A stretch of DNA of 64,000 nt from Halomonas salinarum (GTDB taxonomy: Bacteria > Pseudomonadota > Gammaproteobacteria > Pseudomonadales > Halomonadaceae): contig NZ_WWNB01000002.1 in NCBI RefSeq assembly GCF_012062845.1, positions 62,001 to 126,000 on the forward strand, given 5' to 3'. Position numbers and translations under genes: made by a program. The notes below the pieces were generated by a model. The model was not told where the DNA came from. It was given only the letters and a program-made list of their open reading frames with translations, and searched no databases. Position 1 is the first letter of the stretch, and each line of letters begins with the position of its first letter. Positions 35,329 through 44,279 of this stretch are shown here, in pieces.

Positions 35329-36363
35329 TCAGCCGATCGTATCAACCGCCCGCTCCCCGACGCCCCGGTGCGACTCGCGCTCCATCAAGGCGAACGGAAG
35401 ACGCGTGATGCCTTGTTCCCCGGTGTCGCCCAGCAGGCGGCGCATGGCGCGCCGTCCCATCTCCAGGTGGGGTAAGGCCATGGTGGTCAACCCGGGGGTC
35501 AGAAAAGTGGAAATCGGGCGCTGGTCATCGAAGCTGGCGACGGCGACATCATGGCCGACACACCATCCCCGACTTGCCAGCGCCAGATAGGTCTGCATGG
35601 CGATGCTGTCCTGACCACAGAGGATGGCCGTCGGAGGCTCGGGCCAACGCAGCACGCCATCGATGATGGTTTCGACCCTGGAATGCTCCTCCCCGCCCAA
35701 AGGGCCCTCGACACCATCCGGGGTCCAAGTCGTGTCGAGAGCCACGCCGGCCTCGCGCATGGCCTGGCGAAAGCCGGACAGACGCAACGGTGCCGCCACC
35801 AGTCGGCGGTTGGGGCCAATATAGACGATGCGCCGATGGCCCTGAGCGAGCAGCAAGCGGGTGATCTCTTGCGCCGCCTGTGACTCATCGGGAAGGAAGG
35901 TCGGCAAGGAAGCTTGCGTCGAGAAGCCGTTGGCCAGCACCGAGGGCACCGAGTGCATCTCCTCGGGGATGTCGACCTCACGATGGTAGTCGCTGGCATA
36001 CAGCAGGCCCTCCACGCGCCGTTCCAGCAGCATGTCCAAGGCCCGCTGGGGGTAACGCGATTCGTCGTCGAGGTTGACGGTCATCAACACCTTGCCATGC
36101 TGGTCGGCGACCTGCTGGGCACCGCGCAGGATGTCACCGGCGTGGGGCTGGGTGGTGACGCGATCGGAAATGAAGCCGATCACGCCCGAGCGCTGGCTGC
36201 GCATGATCCGGGCGGCGCTGTTGGGCCGGTAGCCCAAGGCTTCGATAGCCGCCTGGACGCGGGCACGAGTCTCATCACGGACGGCGGGATCATCGTTGAT
36301 CACCCGCGAGACCGTCTTGAAAGAGGTCTTCGCCTCCCAGGCCACATCCTTGATCGACACCAT
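35329..36363 (-). CDS. LacI-family repressor of the sucrose/fructan locus
   Basis: A 344-residue protein starting at ATG 36363. The N-terminal helix-turn-helix reads SIKDVAWEAKTSFKTVSRVIND (residues 3-24) with the hinge helix NSAARIMRSQRSG after it. The remainder is a periplasmic-binding-protein-like effector domain (FISDRVT, LLYASDYHREVD, ILCGQDSIAM, VASFDDQRPISTF). It resembles ScrR/CscR-type regulators that respond to fructose, fructose phosphates or sucrose. Two operator-like palindromes overlap its own promoter, and a third lies before the downstream GH32 gene, so it probably represses both itself and that gene. Confidence 0.88.
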   Translation of the reverse strand: MVSIKDVAWEAKTSFKTVSRVINDDPAVRDETRARVQAAIEALGYRPNSAARIMRSQRSGVIGFISDRVTTQPHAGDILRGAQQVADQHGKVLMTVNLDDESRYPQRALDMLLERRVEGLLYASDYHREVDIPEEMHSVPSVLANGFSTQASLPTFLPDESQAAQEITRLLLAQGHRRIVYIGPNRRLVAAPLRLSGFRQAMREAGVALDTTWTPDGVEGPLGGEEHSRVETIIDGVLRWPEPPTAILCGQDSIAMQTYLALASRGWCVGHDVAVASFDDQRPISTFLTPGLTTMALPHLEMGRRAMRRLLGDTGEQGITRLPFALMERESHRGVGERAVDTIG

Positions 36364-36376
36364 TTTTATATCTCGC

Positions 36377-36388
36377 GACAACGTTGAC
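36377..36388. promoter_or_regulatory. LacI-type operator O2
   Basis: GACAACGTTGAC differs by one base from the perfect O1 palindrome and lies between the -10 element and the repressor start codon. Confidence 0.55.
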
Positions 36389-36392
36389 AGGA

Positions 36393-36421
36393 ACTTTATA
36401 AACAGGTGACAACCTTGTCAA
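36393..36421 (-). promoter_or_regulatory. sigma-70-like promoter of the repressor gene
   Basis: On the minus strand TTGACA (36421-36416) is followed after 17 bases by TAAAGT (36398-36393), or after 15 by TATAAA. It sits between the O2 and O3 palindromes and 30 bases before ATG 36363. Confidence 0.55.
36407..36420. promoter_or_regulatory. LacI-type operator O3
   Basis: TGACAACCTTGTCA is a 14-base near-perfect palindrome overlapping the -35 box, placed to block polymerase. Confidence 0.6.
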
Positions 36422-36485
36422 ACGGAATAGTGCTGCTCTTTGGTCACAGGGCGGCAGGGACAGCGGGCATGCGAAGTGCCCAGCC

Positions 36486-36524
36486 GCATTAAGAACTAAC
36501 GTAACTGCAGTGTTTTCTTAATGC
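36486..36524. terminator. 10-bp inverted repeat downstream of the second GH32 gene
   Basis: GCATTAAGAA (36486-36495) pairs perfectly with TTCTTAATGC (36515-36524), loop 19 bases. It lies about 50 bases beyond the stop of the second GH32 gene. It has no clear T tract, so it may be a terminator or a protein-binding site. Confidence 0.4.
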
Positions 36525-36572
36525 AGCATTGTCGAGCGCAGGCAGTTTTCAGGCAGAGGCTATCAGTGCCTC

Positions 36573-38111
36573 CTACCAATGCCGCGCGCTGGCACCGAAA
36601 AGGCCGACCTCGCCCCGCTCGACGCTCAGGGTCATCGCCTCCGGCGATGTGGGGAAGGCAAGCTCGGTGAGCACCCATCGCCCCTCATCGATGAATAGCT
36701 CCGCCGAGCAGCTATCACGCAGCAGCTGGCAGGCGACACGCGGTCCCGACGGCAAATGATGGTGAGTCTGATGGGAAAAGTGCTCGGCTAGTGCCGCTTC
36801 CGCCCCAGCATAAAGATCGTCCGGCACACTGCGATCGACCGTCACATCTAGCCCGGTCTCAACGCGCTCAAGGCGAAAGATCAGGCTGTCGTCACCGAAG
36901 GGTCGCAACGACACCGCGGCGCCTGTCGCGAGCTGAAGCTGAAACTCGGTAAGCGCGGCCTGCGCTTCACCGAGTTCCAGGACGCTGCCAGGCGCCGGCC
37001 GACGCGGCACCACCAGGGCATCGAGGGCACCGGCGCTGCGGCGGACCTGCTCCGGGATCGCCTGACGCAGCACATAACCCTCGCCGCCTTCATCAGGATG
37101 CAGGCTCAACGCCCGGGGAATCGTCATCGCGCCACGCCAGTCACCTGTCGGGGTCTCGTGCGCGTACAACCAGTTGCTCATCCAGCCGATTACCAGTCGC
37201 TCGCCGGGGTGATCCGAGCAGCTCTGGGCGGCGTAGCAGTCGGCCCCCAGATCAAACCAGGTAACGGTCTCCGGTGGCTGATGCGGCGTAAAGTGGACCC
37301 CGTCAAAGTCGCCGATGAAAACCTGCGTGCCAGAACCGCCGGCTGGGCCGCAGCGCTGCACGCTAACCATCAACACCCATCGGTCGACATCGCCCTCCTG
37401 CTCGCCCCTGCTGCCTTCGATGGGCAAAGGGAAAAGATCGGGGCACTCCCAGGCCCGCTCGTCGTGAGCACCGTGCTCGGCGCCGAACACCGACACCTTC
37501 TCCCACTCAACCCCGCCCTGGGTACGATAGATGCCGAGCTGTTGGCCTTCGGTGAGGATCATCACCCAGTGCTCGCTTTCGGCATGCCAGAACACCTTGG
37601 GATCGCGAAAATCCTGAAGCCCCGGGTTGTCGAGAATCGCCGTATCGCATGTCTGCCAGCTGCGGCCGCCATCACGGCTGGCCGCCATCGCCTGGCACTG
37701 ATGATCGAGCTCGGGAGACTCACCCGGCACATGGCGGGTGAAAAAGGCCACCAGCGGCGTGACCATGTCAGCACGCAGGGTGCCGCATACGGCCTTGCGC
37801 GGCACCGTCGTGATCTCGCATTCCGCGACAAAGGTATGCTGCCAATCGACCACTGCACTGCCCGAGAAGCACATGCCATGTGCGTCGGGTGCAAGCGCCA
37901 CCGGCCGATGGGTCCAGTGCACCAGGTCGCGGCTGCTGGCATGCCCCCAGTGCATTGGCCCCCAGACGGTGTCATCCGGGTAGCACTGATAGAAGAGGTG
38001 GTACTGCCCGGCGTGATGCACCAACCCGTTGGGGTCGTTCATCCAGCCCTTGGGCGGCGTGAAGTGCAAGAGCGGGCGGAATGCCGGCGTCGGATCAATA
38101 GCATCGCTCAT
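36573..38111 (-). CDS. second GH32 beta-fructosidase
   Basis: A 512-residue protein with the same GH32 motifs: WMNDPNG (nucleophile D26), FSGSAVVDW, DFRDPKV and AWECPDLF. It is a diverged paralogue of the enzyme at 33641, not a recent copy, since the sequences differ throughout and this one has an extra loop around residues 95-125. No signal peptide is present. The repressor gene lies between the two enzymes on the same strand; no operator-like palindrome is obvious before 38111, so its regulation may differ. Confidence 0.92.
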   Translation of the reverse strand: MSDAIDPTPAFRPLLHFTPPKGWMNDPNGLVHHAGQYHLFYQCYPDDTVWGPMHWGHASSRDLVHWTHRPVALAPDAHGMCFSGSAVVDWQHTFVAECEITTVPRKAVCGTLRADMVTPLVAFFTRHVPGESPELDHQCQAMAASRDGGRSWQTCDTAILDNPGLQDFRDPKVFWHAESEHWVMILTEGQQLGIYRTQGGVEWEKVSVFGAEHGAHDERAWECPDLFPLPIEGSRGEQEGDVDRWVLMVSVQRCGPAGGSGTQVFIGDFDGVHFTPHQPPETVTWFDLGADCYAAQSCSDHPGERLVIGWMSNWLYAHETPTGDWRGAMTIPRALSLHPDEGGEGYVLRQAIPEQVRRSAGALDALVVPRRPAPGSVLELGEAQAALTEFQLQLATGAAVSLRPFGDDSLIFRLERVETGLDVTVDRSVPDDLYAGAEAALAEHFSHQTHHHLPSGPRVACQLLRDSCSAELFIDEGRWVLTELAFPTSPEAMTLSVERGEVGLFGASARHW

Positions 38112-38248
38112 GTCAGGCTCGCGGCAGGTGGCATCGAAACGAAAAGAACGACCCTACCACCTGGGTCACAGAGTCAATAGGCCCCAACACGATTCGGTAA
38201 AGGCGATTCGTTCATGGGCCACTATCAGAGGCGAACGGGCAAGAAATA

Positions 38249-38280
38249 GTAAGGCCCCGCGCCAATGCGCAGGGCCTTAC
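38249..38280 (-). terminator. terminator of the phoX gene
   Basis: GTAAGGCCC (38249-38257) pairs with GGGCCTTAC (38272-38280). On the minus strand the stem is followed by TATTTCTT. It is 60 bases beyond the phoX stop. Confidence 0.7.
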
Positions 38281-38340
38281 ATGCCGCAGTACGGGAAGGT
38301 CAGCATTATGGCCGGAATGAGTGCTTAACCGGCAACCACC

Positions 38341-40317
38341 TCAGCCGATGCTGCCACCGCCCTGGCGGGTGATCACCACCACCGAGGGGCGCGGCGGCAT
38401 GCCATCCTTGAAGTCCGGCCAGCGACTCGCCGGGTCCTCGAAGGAGGAGCGGCGCTCTTCGCGACCCGGGAAGGCCTGGGTGCCGTCGGAGGCCGGGTGC
38501 TGCACGGCGACGAACAGCGCACTGTCGTCCGGGCTGAAGCAGGGACCGCACATCTCGGCGCCCAGCGGCACGCGGAAGAACATCTTGCCGGTGCCGCGGC
38601 GCTCGCCTTGCGTCTCCAGAGCCCAGACACCATCGGCGGTGCCGGACTTGGCCCAGTTGCTGCCCTGGTCGGTGGTCACCCACAACCGGCCACGATGATC
38701 GACGGCACAGTTATCCGGGGCGGCAAACCAGCCATTCTCGCTGGTGGCTGGGTTCCACATAGCACCCACCTCGGCCTTGTCCGGATCACCACACTTGACC
38801 AGGATTTCCCAGCCGTCACGGGTGGTAGCATGGTCGCCGTTCTCGGTGGCGATCTCGATGATATGGCCAAAGGTGTTGTCGGGGCGCGGATTGGCGGCAT
38901 CGACCTGATCCGGCTCACGCTTGTTGTTGTTGGTCAGCATCACATAGACGCGGCCAGTCTCGGGGTTGGCCTCGACGTCTTCCGGGCGGTCCATCGGCGT
39001 GGCGCCCAGGGCATCACCGGCGAGGCGCGTCTTGATCAGCACCTCGGCCTGGCTGGCAAAGCCATTATCGGCAGTCAGCGGCCCTTCACCGTGGATCAGC
39101 GGCAGCCATTCGACCTGGCCGTCGGCCGAGAAGCGTGCGACATACAGCGTGCCATGATCCAGGAGATCGCGATTGGCCGCCGGGTTGGCGGTATCGACGG
39201 CATCGCGGGTCACGAACTTGTAGAGATAATCGAAGCGCTGGTCATCGCCCATGTAGACCACCAGGCGGCCGTCGCTCGAGATCACGCTCGCCGCACCTTC
39301 GTGCTTGAAGCGGCCCATCGCCGTACGCTTGACCGGGGTCGAGGTCGGGTCCAGCGGATCGACCTCGACCACCCAGCCGAAGCGGTTGGACTCATTGGGC
39401 TCCTTGGCGATATCAAAGCGATCGTCATAGCGGCCCCAGGCATAACCCATGGCCGGGATACCGTAGCGCTCGAGCAGCGCAACGTTCGGGTGACCGCTAG
39501 TGTCGCCCATGAAGTAGTAATGAATATTTTCTTCGCAGGTCAGCACCGTGCCCCAGGGTGTATTGCCGCCGGCGCAATTGTTGAGGGTGCCGATCACCGA
39601 GCGGCCGGACGGGTCGGCATTGGTCTGCATCAGCGCATCGCCAGCCGCCGGGCCGCTGATTGCCATCTCGGTGGAGCGCGGCGTGAGGCGACGGTTGTAC
39701 TGGCTGTCCGTGAGATACTGCCACTTGCCGTTTTGACGCTTGATCTCGACCACCGAGAGGCCGTGTGCGGCCTGCTCGATCTCGGCAAGCTCCCGGGTCA
39801 GACCGGTGAAATCATGCTCATCCAGCGGGCCCGGCAGGCCGGGGAACATCAGTTCCTCGTTGGTGTACTCGTGGTTGACCACCAGCAGACCGTGGTCCGG
39901 GTTGCCATTGAGCGGCACGAAGCCGATATAGTCATTGTTGTAGCCGAACTGACGCTCCTGAGCATCGGCGCTTTGACGTTGCGGGTCGAACGCCGGGGCA
40001 TCGGTGAAAAGCGGGTCGCCCCAGCGGATCAGCACGTCGGCGTCATAGCCCTCGGCGACGTGGTGGGTGGTATCGACACCGTGGGCGATCTCGTCAAAAG
40101 CGAAGCGGCCGGCACTACCAGCCCCATTGGCGATGGCCGCGGTCAGCGGGTTCATGGACCCAATCGCGGCGACCCCCAGGCCACCATAGCTCATGCCCTT
40201 GAGAAAGCCGCGGCGTGAATAGCGCCTGGCGATGATGTCGCCGAGCGGCTCGCTGATCACCGGGTTGCTGGGCGTGTCTTCGGCATCTTCGAAATGGGCG
40301 CGGCGATTAAACACCAT
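38341..40317 (-). CDS. phoX: PhoX-family (DUF839) secreted alkaline phosphatase
   Basis: A 658-residue protein. The twin-arginine signal SRRGFLKGM (residues 34-42) followed by a hydrophobic segment marks export of a folded protein. The body matches the PhoX/DUF839 beta-propeller family, with VVNHEYTNEE near the start and GTVLTCEENIHYYF and MDRPEDVEANPETGRVYVMLTNN motifs that carry metal ligands. Such enzymes are Ca2+/Fe3+-dependent phosphatases releasing phosphate from organic esters. ATG 40317 is chosen because GAGG lies nine bases upstream; an ATG at 40326 abuts it. A Pho box array lies about 63-102 bases upstream. Confidence 0.9.
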   Translation of the reverse strand: MVFNRRAHFEDAEDTPSNPVISEPLGDIIARRYSRRGFLKGMSYGGLGVAAIGSMNPLTAAIANGAGSAGRFAFDEIAHGVDTTHHVAEGYDADVLIRWGDPLFTDAPAFDPQRQSADAQERQFGYNNDYIGFVPLNGNPDHGLLVVNHEYTNEELMFPGLPGPLDEHDFTGLTRELAEIEQAAHGLSVVEIKRQNGKWQYLTDSQYNRRLTPRSTEMAISGPAAGDALMQTNADPSGRSVIGTLNNCAGGNTPWGTVLTCEENIHYYFMGDTSGHPNVALLERYGIPAMGYAWGRYDDRFDIAKEPNESNRFGWVVEVDPLDPTSTPVKRTAMGRFKHEGAASVISSDGRLVVYMGDDQRFDYLYKFVTRDAVDTANPAANRDLLDHGTLYVARFSADGQVEWLPLIHGEGPLTADNGFASQAEVLIKTRLAGDALGATPMDRPEDVEANPETGRVYVMLTNNNKREPDQVDAANPRPDNTFGHIIEIATENGDHATTRDGWEILVKCGDPDKAEVGAMWNPATSENGWFAAPDNCAVDHRGRLWVTTDQGSNWAKSGTADGVWALETQGERRGTGKMFFRVPLGAEMCGPCFSPDDSALFVAVQHPASDGTQAFPGREERRSSFEDPASRWPDFKDGMPPRPSVVVITRQGGGSIG

Positions 40318-40379
40318 GGGGGTCATCCTCTATCAGCCAGTGGTATATCGTGTCGGGCTGATAGCATGCCGCTTCCCCC

Positions 40380-40419
40380 ATGACAGCGGCGTGATGACTT
40401 GATGTCAGTCTGAAGTCAG
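40380..40419 (-). promoter_or_regulatory. Pho box array upstream of phoX
   Basis: On the minus strand four 7-base units follow each other with an exact 11-base period: CTGACTT, CTGACAT, TCATCAC and CTGTCAT, at 40413-40419, 40402-40408, 40391-40397 and 40380-40386. The first two and the last match the PhoB half-site CTGTCAT in five to seven positions. This predicts induction by phosphate starvation through PhoB. Confidence 0.75.
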
Positions 40420-40426
40420 TCCCATC

Positions 40427-42460
40427 TCAGGGCCGCCGAGACGCCTCCCATGCAAGCGTTGGACGTGAAGGTGCTTCTGCATCCTGTTCACGGTAACCCC
40501 CTTCGCCTTGCTCTTCTGTACCCGGCTTTTCTATCCCCGGTTCTTTGCCGTCCTGATCATTGCCATCCTGATGCTTGCCGTCCGGCCCGACCTCCGGTGT
40601 CGATTCGGTCGCCTCAGCGTCATTTCCATCGCCGCTAGCCGGTTCGTTATTATCCGCCTCGCCGCCGGGATCAAGCTCCAGCCGGGCTCGCTCGACCAGG
40701 TCCCGCGGCAATTCCTTCTTTACCGCCACGCCGAGTTCGCGAAACTCGTGGGTCTGCTTGATCAGGTTGCCCTTGCCGGCGCTTAACTGGTTGATCGCCT
40801 TGTCATAGCTCAGGCGAGCGCCGTCGAGTTTCTTGCCGACGTCTTCCATGCTGGCGAGGAAGACACGCAGCTTGTCGTAGAACTTCTCGGCCCGGCTGGC
40901 CAGTTCCGCCGAGTGACGGCTCTGGTCCTCGAAGCGCCACAGCTGACGCACGATGTTGAGGCTGGTCAAAAGAGTGGTCGGCGTGGCCACCAGCACATTG
41001 TTCTCGATGGCGCGCTGATAGAGGCTCTCGTCGTGCTTGAGCGCCTCGACGTAGGCGGACTCGACGGGAATGAACATCACCACCACTTCCGGCGAATTGA
41101 GCCCCGGCAGGTCGTAATAGTGGCGATCGGACAGCTCGGTGATGCGATCCCCGACCGCCTTGCAGTGCTCAGAAAGGGCCTGATACCGCTCGGCGTCGCT
41201 GTCGCCGTTGACGTAGCGGGTATAGGCGGCAAGCGAGGTCTTGGCGTCGATCACCAGATGCTTTTGCTGGGGCAGATAGACGATGGCATCCGGGCGACGG
41301 CGGCCGTCTTCGGTCGTGAAGCTGACCTCACGGTCATAGTCCTTGCCACGACGCAGGCCGGCGCCATCCAGCACATTCTCGAGCATCAGCTCGCCCCAGT
41401 TGCCCTGGATCTTCTTCTGACCCTGCAGGGCGTTGGTCAGCTTATCGGCCTGGTCGGTGATCGCCTGATTCAAGGATTGCAGGTGCTTGAGCTCGGTACG
41501 CAGTTGCACGCGCTGCTCGCTCTCCTGCTGGTGGATCGACTCGACCTTCTCGCGAAAGCCCTTCATTTCGTTCTGGATCGGCTGCAAGAGGCCTGTCAGG
41601 CGCTGCTGGGACATGTCCGAGAAGGCCTTGCCCTTGCGCTCGAGAATCTCGTTGGCGAGGTTCTCGAATTCCTGTTTCAACTGATCGCGACTTTCCTTGA
41701 CCAGCGAGAGCTGCTCATCGAAGTGCTGCTGCTTCTGGGAGAGCGTGCTGGTCAGTTCGCCGTGGGTGGTCTGCAGCGCCGAGAGCTCCTCGGCCAGCGC
41801 CTCGCGGGCCGCTTTCTCGCGTTCCCACCAGGCCTGATAGTTGACCAGCGCCGCCTGCTTCTCGTCGCGCTGGGTGCTCGCCGAGCGCAGGCTCTCGCGC
41901 AGGTCCGCGACCCGCTCCTGGCTTTCTTCCAGGGCCTGCTCGAGTTTGGCGCGCTGCGACTCCACTCGTTCGAGGCGTGCCTCACGCTCTGCCAGGCGCT
42001 CGTGAAAACCGTCCGAAAGCGCCGACTGGTGTTCGCGCAGCCGGGCCAGCGACTCGGTCAGCGTGGCCTTCTCTTCACCCAGCGTCTGCGACCGCTGGCG
42101 AGACGCGGTCAGCTCGTCGCCAAGCCGTGCCCTCTCCTCTTCACGGGCCGCCAAGGCATCGCGCAGGCTTGAAAGCTCGGTCTCGAGCCGCACCCGGGCA
42201 AGCTCGGCCTGGGAGAGCGCCTCGCGCTTCTCGGCCAGTGCCGCCTCGCGTTCGGCAATGACGGCCTCCTTGGCCGTCAGGGTATCCGTCTGACGAGCCA
42301 GTTCCTCGCGCAGTGAATCTAGCTGCGTTTCTGCCTCGGCGTGCGCCTGCTTGAGCGCCGCCCGGCTTCGGCGTTTGGCAAGCACTGATGTCACCAGGAC
42401 TCCCAGTGCGAAGGCCACCAGGGCCGCCAACGCGGCCATCAGTCTCGGATCAAGGGTCAT
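40427..42460 (-). CDS. rmuC: RmuC, DNA recombination limiting protein
   Basis: A 677-residue protein starting at ATG 42460 behind AAGGAC. An N-terminal membrane helix (about 8-28) is followed by a coiled coil of about 230 residues, then the RmuC nuclease-like domain, with ENVLDGAGLRRGKDYDREV, the strongly conserved DAIVYLPQQKHLVIDAKTSL and FIPVESAYVEAL motifs. RmuC limits recombination at inverted repeats. The last 85 residues are a disordered acidic tail (many Glu, Asp, Gly) not typical of E. coli RmuC (about 475 residues). Confidence 0.95.
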   Translation of the reverse strand: MTLDPRLMAALAALVAFALGVLVTSVLAKRRSRAALKQAHAEAETQLDSLREELARQTDTLTAKEAVIAEREAALAEKREALSQAELARVRLETELSSLRDALAAREEERARLGDELTASRQRSQTLGEEKATLTESLARLREHQSALSDGFHERLAEREARLERVESQRAKLEQALEESQERVADLRESLRSASTQRDEKQAALVNYQAWWEREKAAREALAEELSALQTTHGELTSTLSQKQQHFDEQLSLVKESRDQLKQEFENLANEILERKGKAFSDMSQQRLTGLLQPIQNEMKGFREKVESIHQQESEQRVQLRTELKHLQSLNQAITDQADKLTNALQGQKKIQGNWGELMLENVLDGAGLRRGKDYDREVSFTTEDGRRRPDAIVYLPQQKHLVIDAKTSLAAYTRYVNGDSDAERYQALSEHCKAVGDRITELSDRHYYDLPGLNSPEVVVMFIPVESAYVEALKHDESLYQRAIENNVLVATPTTLLTSLNIVRQLWRFEDQSRHSAELASRAEKFYDKLRVFLASMEDVGKKLDGARLSYDKAINQLSAGKGNLIKQTHEFRELGVAVKKELPRDLVERARLELDPGGEADNNEPASGDGNDAEATESTPEVGPDGKHQDGNDQDGKEPGIEKPGTEEQGEGGYREQDAEAPSRPTLAWEASRRP

Positions 42461-42570
42461 GCCTATGTCCTTTGTCGGGGTCGCTCTTGATGACCATCAT
42501 TAAATCTGATCCCCACCATGGCGAATTCCTATCATGTTGCCCGTAGTTGTCGGGCCATCTCGTTAAACAA

Positions 42571-42600
42571 TTGACATTTAATGAAGCAAAAACTTACATT
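42571..42600 (+). promoter_or_regulatory. promoter of the PEGA lipoprotein gene
   Basis: TTGACA (42571-42576) is followed after 18 bases by TACATT (42595-42600), 44 bases before ATG 42644, in an AT-rich stretch. Confidence 0.5.
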
Positions 42601-42643
42601 CTTGTCGCCATAATCACTACACACTAAAAACGCAAGGGACCGC

Positions 42644-43156
42644 ATGAAACTCAATAAGACCATTATCGCCGCCATCGGCGCACTTTCTCTCTCCGGCTGC
42701 GCTTCCATTGTCGGTGAAACTGATCAGGGCGTGACTATTAACAGCACACCCTCTAAGGCTGATGTCGTCATCACCGACGAATCCAGCAAACAGGTCTTTG
42801 CTGGAACCACGCCAACCACAGTGCAGCTCTCGAAGGCCGACGGCACCTACTTCGGTGGCAAAACCTACACCGTCGAGATCTCGAAGGACGGCTACGATAA
42901 CCGTACCCTGATGATCGACTCGTCTCCAAACGGCTGGTATATCGGCGGAAACTTGGTATTCGGCGGTTTAATCGGCTGGCTGATTGTCGATCCGCTGACC
43001 GGCGCCATGTACAACCTCTCGCCGGATAACATCGATGCCAGCCTCGGAGAGAAAGTCGCTACCTCCGATAATGGCGACAAGGAAATCAACCTAGTGCTGC
43101 TGCAAGACGTTCCGGCCCACATGCGTGACAAGATGGAGCCGATCGGCCAGATCTGA
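42644..43156 (+). CDS. PEGA-domain lipoprotein
   Basis: A 170-residue lipoprotein with signal and lipobox LSGC (Cys at residue 19). GVTINSTPSKADVVI then PTTVQLSK and YTVEISKDGYDNRTL are the PEGA repeat-like surface domain motifs. A glycine-rich hydrophobic stretch (YIGGNLVFGGLIGWLIVDPLTGAMY) follows, which resembles glycine-zipper segments of outer-membrane lipoproteins. The role is structural or unknown. A strong terminator follows. Confidence 0.85.
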   Translation: MKLNKTIIAAIGALSLSGCASIVGETDQGVTINSTPSKADVVITDESSKQVFAGTTPTTVQLSKADGTYFGGKTYTVEISKDGYDNRTLMIDSSPNGWYIGGNLVFGGLIGWLIVDPLTGAMYNLSPDNIDASLGEKVATSDNGDKEINLVLLQDVPAHMRDKMEPIGQI

Positions 43157-43192
43157 TCGCTTCTTGCTCGCGTAAGCAATCGATATGCTCGC

Positions 43193-43219
43193 AAGAAAGG
43201 CCCTGATGGGGCCTTTCTT
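43193..43219. terminator. strong terminator between convergent genes
   Basis: AAGAAAGGCCC (43193-43203) and GGGCCTTTCTT (43209-43219) make a perfect 11-bp stem with a five-base loop, with T-rich flanks on both strands. Confidence 0.85.
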
Positions 43220-43261
43220 CGTTTGTGGTAAGCCAATCCAATCGCGTTAGCGTTGAGCACC

Positions 43262-44233
43262 TTACTGCACGGTTTCCTGCTCGCCGAAGCGGTCGGCGAA
43301 GAGCGCGGAACTCAGATAGCGCTCGGCACTGTCCGGCAGTACCACGACGATATTCTTGCCGCGATGCTCGGGCAGTTGGCCGACGCGAACCGCCGCCACC
43401 ACGGCCGCGCCGCAGGAGATGCCACAGAGGATGCCCTCCTCCAGCATCAACCGGTGGGCCATGGCCATGGCGTCCTCGTTGCTGACCTGCTCGACCCGGT
43501 CGATCAGGGCGAGATCAAGGTTCTTGGGCACGAAACCGGCACCGATGCCCTGAATCTTGTGCGGGGCGGGCGCCAGCGTCTCGCCGGCCAGCGCCTGGGT
43601 GATGATCGGCGAGGCAGTAGGCTCGACGGCGACGCTGTGGATCGCCTTGCCCCGGGTCTGCTTCAGGTAGCGCGAGACGCCGGTCAGGGTGCCGCCGGTG
43701 CCCACGCCGGCAACGAAGATATCCACCGCGCCGTCGGTATCGTTCCAGATCTCGGGGCCGGTGGTGGTCTCGTGGATACGCGGGTTGGCGGGGTTATCGA
43801 ACTGCTGGGGCATGAAGTAGCGACCGGGCTCGGCGGCGGCGATCTCCTCGGCCTTGGCAATGGCGCCCGGCATGCCCTTGGCGGGCTCGGTCAGCACCAG
43901 CTCGGCGCCCAGTGCCTTGAGTACCTGACGCCGCTCGAGGCTCATGGAGGCCGGCATGGTCAGCATCACCTTGTAGCCACGGGCGGCGGCGACGAAGGCC
44001 AGGGCGATGCCGGTATTGCCGCTGGTCGGCTCGATGATGGTCATGCCCGATGTGAGCACGCCGCGCTCCTCGGCGTCCCAGATCATCGCCGCGCCGATCC
44101 GGCACTTCACCGAATAGGCCGGGTTGCGGCCCTCGATCTTGGCCCAGATGGTCGCGCCTTCGCCGACCCGGTTGAGGCGTACCAGTGGGGTGTTGCCGAT
44201 CGCGAGCGAGTTGTCATCGTGGATATTGGCCAT
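43262..44233 (-). CDS. cysK: cysteine synthase A
   Basis: A 323-residue PLP enzyme that makes cysteine from O-acetylserine and sulfide. The PLP lysine is in [11 protein letters not shown], the substrate loop is [12 protein letters not shown], and [10 protein letters not shown] holds the PLP phosphate. Length and motifs fit CysK rather than CysM. It starts at ATG 44233 behind AAGGAAGG. It is a single-gene unit on the minus strand, downstream of the DUF2252 gene. Confidence 0.94.
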   Translation of the reverse strand: MANIHDDNSLAIGNTPLVRLNRVGEGATIWAKIEGRNPAYSVKCRIGAAMIWDAEERGVLTSGMTIIEPTSGNTGIALAFVAAARGYKVMLTMPASMSLERRQVLKALGAELVLTEPAKGMPGAIAKAEEIAAAEPGRYFMPQQFDNPANPRIHETTTGPEIWNDTDGAVDIFVAGVGTGGTLTGVSRYLKQTRGKAIHSVAVEPTASPIITQALAGETLAPAPHKIQGIGAGFVPKNLDLALIDRVEQVSNEDAMAMAHRLMLEEGILCGISCGAAVVAAVRVGQLPEHRGKNIVVVLPDSAERYLSSALFADRFGEQETVQ

Positions 44234-44279
44234 GAGTCCTTCCTTGTTTGATGTCTGTATGAAATAGGGAATAAGCCGA

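Noticed and set aside
38497-40218. A 573-codon open frame opposite phoX
   Set aside because: Antisense of phoX; the Tat signal and the family motifs are on the minus strand.
40913-42172. A 419-codon open frame opposite rmuC
   Set aside because: Antisense shadow of a clearly real gene; Leu/Arg-rich low-complexity composition without known motifs.
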